A DNA stretch of 64,000 nucleotides, from contig DKRV01000040.1 in the NCBI GenBank assembly GCA_002472405.1, forward strand, positions 13,722 to 77,721, in the 5' to 3' direction. Numbering within the stretch: the stretch's first letter is position 1; each line of letters opens with the position of its first letter. The position numbers were made by a program, and so were the translations under genes. Source of the stretch: Clostridiales bacterium UBA7273 (GTDB lineage Bacteria; Bacillota; Clostridia; Oscillospirales; Oscillospiraceae). This document shows positions 60,280 to 64,000 of the stretch, in pieces. A model generated the notes under the pieces. It was not told the origin of the DNA. It worked only from the letters and a program-made list of their open reading frames with translations, and searched no databases.

Positions 60280-60281
60280 TA

Positions 60282-61022
60282 ATGATACGCTTTGTTGAAA
60301 AACCGCATCTGCCGCAGGGTAAAGTTAGACAGATCATAATCGGGGAAAAGTATAAAAATGTGCTCGAAATCGCGCTTTTTGAGCAAAATACAGTTCCAAT
60401 TTGGCTCAAAAATAATGATTTTGTCGATGAGCGTCTTTCCGGACATTGTGACCTTATGGCAGTGCATCTTGGCGGAAACAGGCTGGCTGCACAATCAAGC
60501 GTTGCTGATAATTGCAAATTAATTAACAATATACGGCTTATTTGCACCGAAAACCCTTCAAAGACGGAATATCCTTATGATGCAGGGCTTAATATCTGTA
60601 TAGTCGATGAAAAGCTTATCTATAATCCAAAAAGCGCAAATATGCAGATCGTATCGCAGCTCGAAGGAACGAAGCTAATCTGCAAACAGGGCTATACGAA
60701 ATGCTCAATATGCGTTGTTGACGAAAAATCGATAATCACTGCCGATAATAAAATTGCCGCAATTGCGACTGCTGCCGGTATGGACGTATTACATGTCAGC
60801 GAAAAGATCACGGCTCTGGATGGATTTGAGCACGGCTTCATAGGCGGAGCATCATTTAAAATCAGCAGAAATAAAATGGCGTTTACGGGTGTGATTGCAG
60901 ATGTATGCGAAAGATCACGCATTGAACGCTTTTTAAATGAACGCGATATAGCTCCGGTTTACTTGACCAATGCACCGATGTTTGATATCGGCAGCGCAAT
61001 ACCGATAACTGAAGAAATTTAA
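60282..61022 (+). CDS. GME-fold protein (DUF6873-like)
   Basis: A 246-residue protein that I match from memory to the DUF6873 group, placed in the guanidine-group-modifying enzyme (GME) fold of dimethylargininase and amidinotransferases. Conserved-looking stretches are LSGHCDLMAVHLGGN, YPYDAGLNICIV, GYTKCSICVVDEKSIITAD, FEHGFIGGASFKI and the end, MFDIGSAIPI. A Cys-Ser-x-Cys pair lies where it might matter. No substrate is known. It starts 2 bases after radA. Confidence 0.65.
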   Translation: MIRFVEKPHLPQGKVRQIIIGEKYKNVLEIALFEQNTVPIWLKNNDFVDERLSGHCDLMAVHLGGNRLAAQSSVADNCKLINNIRLICTENPSKTEYPYDAGLNICIVDEKLIYNPKSANMQIVSQLEGTKLICKQGYTKCSICVVDEKSIITADNKIAAIATAAGMDVLHVSEKITALDGFEHGFIGGASFKISRNKMAFTGVIADVCERSRIERFLNERDIAPVYLTNAPMFDIGSAIPITEEI

Positions 61023-61067
61023 AATATGCGCAGCTAGACTGTTTCGAGGGTTTAGCTGCGCATATTT
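61022..61067 (+). terminator. Terminator after the GME-fold gene
   Basis: Fifteen-base perfect arms AAATATGCGCAGCTA (61022-61036) and TAGCTGCGCATATTT (61053-61067), 16-base loop, then ACGTTTTC. The left arm starts at the last base of the stop codon. Confidence 0.8.
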
Positions 61068-61132
61068 ACGTTTTCATCTCCCCTAAATTAAACAAAATCT
61101 TTATTTTGCTTAATTATTAGTCAATTTGTCAA

Positions 61133-61162
61133 TAGACATTTTCTCGGCTGCCCTGCTATAAT
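61133..61162 (+). promoter_or_regulatory. Promoter of the 61.2-kb recombinase
   Basis: TAGACA (61133-61138), 18 bases, perfect TATAAT (61157-61162), 31 bases before the ATG. Confidence 0.6.
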
Positions 61163-61193
61163 AGATTTAGCGAAAATGATTGGAGCGTTTAAT

Positions 61194-62201
61194 ATGGACT
61201 ACAGAACCGAAGCACCTGAGATCATAAAAAGCTTTTTAATATATCACGAGACTATTAAAGGACACTCACCGAAAACCGTTGAGGAGTATTATCTTGACCT
61301 GCGTACATTTTTCAGATACATGAAGATTGTCCGCGGCCTTGTTCCTAGAGATACTGAGCTTGAGGATATTGACATACATGATATTGATCTTGATTTTGTT
61401 AAGTCGATCACCGTTTCCGATGCTTATGAGTATCTCGCTTTTTTGACCCGTGACCGAGTGAAAAATCAGCGCAGCCGAGATGTCGAATACGGCACCATGG
61501 CCTCGACCCGTGCGCGCAAGGTTTCAACTTTGCGAAGCTTCTATAAATATCTTACCGTTAAGGCAAAGCTTTTGGACGTTAATCCTTTGCAGGATCTCGA
61601 TGTACCGAAAATCCCTAACAAGTTGCCGCGGTATCTTACTTTGCCGGAGGCGCAGGCCCTCCTCTCCTCTGTTGACGGAAAAAACAAAGAGCGTGATTAC
61701 TGTATACTGTGTATATTTTTAAATTGTGGCCTGCGAATATCCGAAATAGTCGGGCTGAACCTTTCTGACATACGCGAAGATCATATACGAGTGTTCGGCA
61801 AAGGAAGCAAAGAACGTATTATTTATATTAATGATGCCTGTGCCGAGGCTATCAATCAGTATCTCGATGTTCGCAAAAGCATTGCGGCCATTGACAAAAA
61901 TGCACTTTTTCTTTCAAACCGGCGTACCAGAATGAGCCGTGAGGCAGTTCACAGCATGGTAAAAAACTCACTGCGCCGCGCAGGACTTGATGCCGAAAAG
62001 TATTCATCTCACAAGCTGCGCCATACCGCCGCAACGCTTATGCTGCAAAACGGAGTTGACGTTCGCACGCTCCAGGAGCTTTTGGGGCATGATAACCTGA
62101 ACACGACGCAGATATATACGCATGTTGATAATTCCGAGCTGCGAATTGCTGCTGAGGCCAATCCCCTTGCCCACTTTGAGCCTGATAACAAAAAAGACTA
62201 A
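61194..62201 (+). CDS. XerC-type tyrosine recombinase
   Basis: A 335-residue tyrosine recombinase, second in the window and longer than XerD at 47 kb because of an expanded N-terminal half (about 35-75, acidic with repeated Asp/Glu-Ile). Catalytic residues: Arg in NCGLRISEIVGLNLSD, HKLRHTAATLML, LLGHDNL and nucleophile Tyr308 in TQIYTHV. ATG 61194 has GGAG 8 bases upstream; an ATG at 61176 lacks a site. It may be the XerC partner of XerD. I saw no phage, integron or transposon genes beside it. Confidence 0.85.
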   Translation: MDYRTEAPEIIKSFLIYHETIKGHSPKTVEEYYLDLRTFFRYMKIVRGLVPRDTELEDIDIHDIDLDFVKSITVSDAYEYLAFLTRDRVKNQRSRDVEYGTMASTRARKVSTLRSFYKYLTVKAKLLDVNPLQDLDVPKIPNKLPRYLTLPEAQALLSSVDGKNKERDYCILCIFLNCGLRISEIVGLNLSDIREDHIRVFGKGSKERIIYINDACAEAINQYLDVRKSIAAIDKNALFLSNRRTRMSREAVHSMVKNSLRRAGLDAEKYSSHKLRHTAATLMLQNGVDVRTLQELLGHDNLNTTQIYTHVDNSELRIAAEANPLAHFEPDNKKD

Positions 62202-62226
62202 CGGAAACATCCGTTAGTCTTTTTTC
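62191..62226. terminator. Bidirectional terminator between the recombinase and the ATPase-like gene
   Basis: Fourteen-base arms AAAAAGACTAACGG / CCGTTAGTCTTTTT, loop AAACAT, extra T's. The recombinase stop codon lies inside the left arm. Confidence 0.93.
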
Positions 62227-62237
62227 TGTAATTTACT

Positions 62238-63875
62238 TTAATCCTCAGAATCTTCGCGCAAAGTATCGGCAGACGGCATGCGAACAACGTTAAGCACGCC
62301 GAATACCGAGGCTGCAAAATCAAGAAGGACTATGAACCAAAGCGTTGCACTTCCGGTGAGCGCGAGAACGACAAGTACAAACTTGATTACCGCCGTAAAT
62401 ACGAGATTTTCGGAAGAAAGGCGCTTTACCATATGTGATGCCGTGTACGCAACAGGAAGTCCGAATATGCCGACATTGCTCATAAGCATGTCTGCGTTTT
62501 CAAATTCCGTTCCGACTTTTGCATCAATATCCGCGGCAGTGTGATATTCAAGGTTCTCAGCGCTTATGTACATAAGCTTTTCATCGGGAGCGAGCTGATC
62601 CTTGCACTTTTGGATTATATCTGCTTTCTCGGTAAAGCCGCACTCATAATGCAGCTCATCAACATTCAGAGCTTTTGCAAGCCTTTCGCTTACATCCCTT
62701 CCGTCCTCGGTCAGAAGCACGCTCTTGATGCCTCCCAAAGCGGCAAAATCCGATATAACGCTTTCGGCATACGGGTTGAGCTTTTCCTTAAGTGTCAGGC
62801 TGCCGGCGTACCTTCCGCCGATGGCCAGATAAAGAATATATCCGCTTTTTCTCTCTGTGTCCGGGATGGATATTCCCTTTGCGTCGAACAGTTCGCCTGT
62901 TCCGAGCAAAACGGATCTTCCATGAAGCGAAATTTCCATTCCACAGCCCGGAATATCCTTGAAATCGGATATATATGAGGTGATTATATCGCCACTGTAT
63001 GCGCTGACTATCGGCGCAGCAAAGCGCTGCTCGGATGAATATGCAGTGTATGCGGCAAGCTGGAGAAAACTTTCGTTATCAAGTATCGGAGAATTGACAG
63101 AAACAAGCTTGGGCGTACCATCTGTAAAAACATCGGCTTTATCATATATAACAGATGCAAGATCCCCGGTGTTTTCAAGTGATGCCGTGTTTTTAATATA
63201 AACTCCGTACTCTGCCGCGCGGCTGAGGCCTGCGAGCGAATACATCGGCAGCGCTGCAAGCGCCGATATCGGAACCGCTGCAATAATTAGCATGCTGCCG
63301 CGGCGGATGCTCATCACATATGTCATGTCCGTAATAAGCGGAACGGCAGCAGCAAACAAAATTCCGACGATAAATGCCGCTTTTGAAAACAGCTCAAGAT
63401 ACGGCATATACTTGTCAAAAACCGAGTTTTTGAGGCTTCCGGGGCTGTTCAGTATGCTTCTGAGTCTAAGACTGCCTTCCCTATCCTCGGGCGAAACGGC
63501 GCCGTAAAAGCCGAGCTTGGTTTTTCGGATAACAAAGTTCAGGCAGGTACGTCCAAGCTGATATACAACAAGCATAACTATCGTCTCTGTATAGCACCCT
63601 ATGCAGAAGCAGGCAATGGCGCACAAGCAAACCAGCAGCTGATCGTTTAGATAATCACGCTTTTTGATTATCTTATCAACGGCGGCAAGAACTATATCAA
63701 ATCCGCATATGAGCGCCGCCGCGATAAGCATGAGCATTGAAACCAAGGATGCTGCATTTACCGAATATGCGGCTATTAGCAGTGCGGCAGAAAGAGCGAC
63801 TCTAAGTAGAGTCACAATTTCCTGAGCATAGCTTCTGCCTGCCCTGCTGTTTTTTGATGAGTGCGATTTAGCCAT
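62238..63875 (-). CDS. Degenerate P-type ATPase homologue (pseudoenzyme)
   Basis: A 545-residue membrane protein with the skeleton of a P1B heavy-metal ATPase but none of its catalytic motifs. Where DKTGTLT should be it has DKADVFT (245-251). Where the CPC of helix 6 should be it has VPIS (201-204). The nucleotide-domain SEHPL is SEQRF, and the GDGxNDAPAL hinge is replaced by SAENLEYHTA (438-447). Membrane helices at about 20-65, 78-105, 163-183, 193-215 and 488-533 are kept. No metal-binding domain precedes it. It cannot work as a pump by the known mechanism; a structural or sensing role is possible. The frame is intact with no stops. Confidence 0.75.
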   Translation of the reverse strand: MAKSHSSKNSRAGRSYAQEIVTLLRVALSAALLIAAYSVNAASLVSMLMLIAAALICGFDIVLAAVDKIIKKRDYLNDQLLVCLCAIACFCIGCYTETIVMLVVYQLGRTCLNFVIRKTKLGFYGAVSPEDREGSLRLRSILNSPGSLKNSVFDKYMPYLELFSKAAFIVGILFAAAVPLITDMTYVMSIRRGSMLIIAAVPISALAALPMYSLAGLSRAAEYGVYIKNTASLENTGDLASVIYDKADVFTDGTPKLVSVNSPILDNESFLQLAAYTAYSSEQRFAAPIVSAYSGDIITSYISDFKDIPGCGMEISLHGRSVLLGTGELFDAKGISIPDTERKSGYILYLAIGGRYAGSLTLKEKLNPYAESVISDFAALGGIKSVLLTEDGRDVSERLAKALNVDELHYECGFTEKADIIQKCKDQLAPDEKLMYISAENLEYHTAADIDAKVGTEFENADMLMSNVGIFGLPVAYTASHMVKRLSSENLVFTAVIKFVLVVLALTGSATLWFIVLLDFAASVFGVLNVVRMPSADTLREDSED

Positions 63876-63907
63876 TGCAGCACCTCCCTGCCGTGATGAT
63901 TTTACGC

Positions 63908-64000
63908 TTATGCCTTTCCGTCGCAGCCGAGAACATCGACTATCTTGTGTGCGACCATATCCTTAATTGCCTGACGTGCCGGCTTGAGGTACTGACGCGG
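63908..64000 (-). CDS. fba: Class II fructose-1,6-bisphosphate aldolase, 3' end
   Basis: The last 30 codons of a minus-strand gene cut by the window edge. The end of the chain, PRQYLKPARQAIKDMVAHKI followed by about ten residues and a TAA, matches the C-terminus of class II fructose-bisphosphate aldolases (typical pattern: Pro-Arg-x-Tyr-Leu-x-Pro-x-Arg-x-Ala-Ile-Lys). Only the tail is visible, so the call rests on this pattern. Confidence 0.75.
   Translation of the reverse strand, partial: PRQYLKPARQAIKDMVAHKIVDVLGCDGKA

Noticed and set aside
1..64000. tRNA or rRNA genes, CRISPR arrays, insertion sequences, prophage
   Set aside because: Reading both strands I found no cloverleaf-like segment, rRNA sequence, regularly spaced repeat array, transposase or phage structural gene. 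The two tyrosine recombinases look like chromosomal Xer proteins.

Overview
The window reads as a contiguous piece of chromosome from an endospore-forming, Gram-positive-type anaerobe of the class Clostridia. The sporulation genes sigK, sigH, spoIVA and cwlD, clostridial-style gene blocks (coaD followed by a coiled-coil protein, nusA-ylxR-rplGA-infB-rbfA-nrnA-truB-ribF, queA-tgt-yajC, ruvCAB) and a roughly balanced base composition point to the Oscillospiraceae or their neighbours. That placement is inference. I saw no rRNA, tRNA, CRISPR array, prophage or insertion sequence. Almost all DNA is coding and most genes are on the + strand.

Layout. 0-8 kb: DNA repair and housekeeping (yqzL-like, recO, mutS2, ptsH/HPr, an EamA transporter, uvrC, rsmD, coaD, a coiled-coil protein), ending at a strong terminator. 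8-15.3 kb: the most accessory-looking region. A minus-strand operon encodes acyl-CoA dehydrogenase, EtfB, EtfA and a class III CoA-transferase. Divergent to it is a YtoI-like regulator (HTH, DRTGG, CBS pair, hotdog) followed by a second acyl-CoA dehydrogenase. Together they look like a substrate-responsive module that reduces an enoyl-CoA for electron disposal. 15.3-27.8 kb: a division and cell-wall (dcw) cluster, mraZ-rsmH-ftsL-pbp-murE-mraY-ftsW-murG-murA-divIB-ftsZ, lacking murF, murD, murC and ftsA. A textbook promoter with three 10-bp MraZ repeats drives it.

27.8-32.7 kb: a CsoR-family metal sensor with a His-rich extension, an 899-residue iron-sulfur flavoprotein, pro-sigma-K and a VanY-type carboxypeptidase. 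32.7-40.6 kb: the rimP-nusA-infB-ribF translation operon behind a very short promoter-terminator leader. 40.6-46.5 kb: a YerB-like lipoprotein and a UPF0340 protein fired from divergent promoters that share one -35 box, then dapA, queA-tgt, yajC and a TIGR04086 membrane protein. 46.5-50 kb: a poorly conserved patch with a membrane protein, XerD and a frameshifted ATP-grasp/leucine-rich-repeat gene. 50-61 kb: ruvCAB, sigH, small Cys-rich proteins, trmK, a Nif3-like protein, spoIVA, an aminotransferase, cwlD, radA and a GME-fold protein. 61-64 kb: a second Xer-type recombinase, a P-type ATPase homologue that has lost its catalytic motifs, and the 3' end of a class II fructose-bisphosphate aldolase gene.

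The observations I rate highest are these: (i) hairpins whose 3' arm is the Shine-Dalgarno of the next gene, with, at spoIVA and probably cwlD, a sigma-E-like promoter whose -10 lies in the loop, so that only the developmental transcript would escape the hairpin; (ii) the acyl-CoA reduction module with its hotdog-domain regulator and a candidate operator; (iii) the catalytically dead P-type ATPase homologue; (iv) the ATP-grasp/LRR gene with a one-base frameshift.
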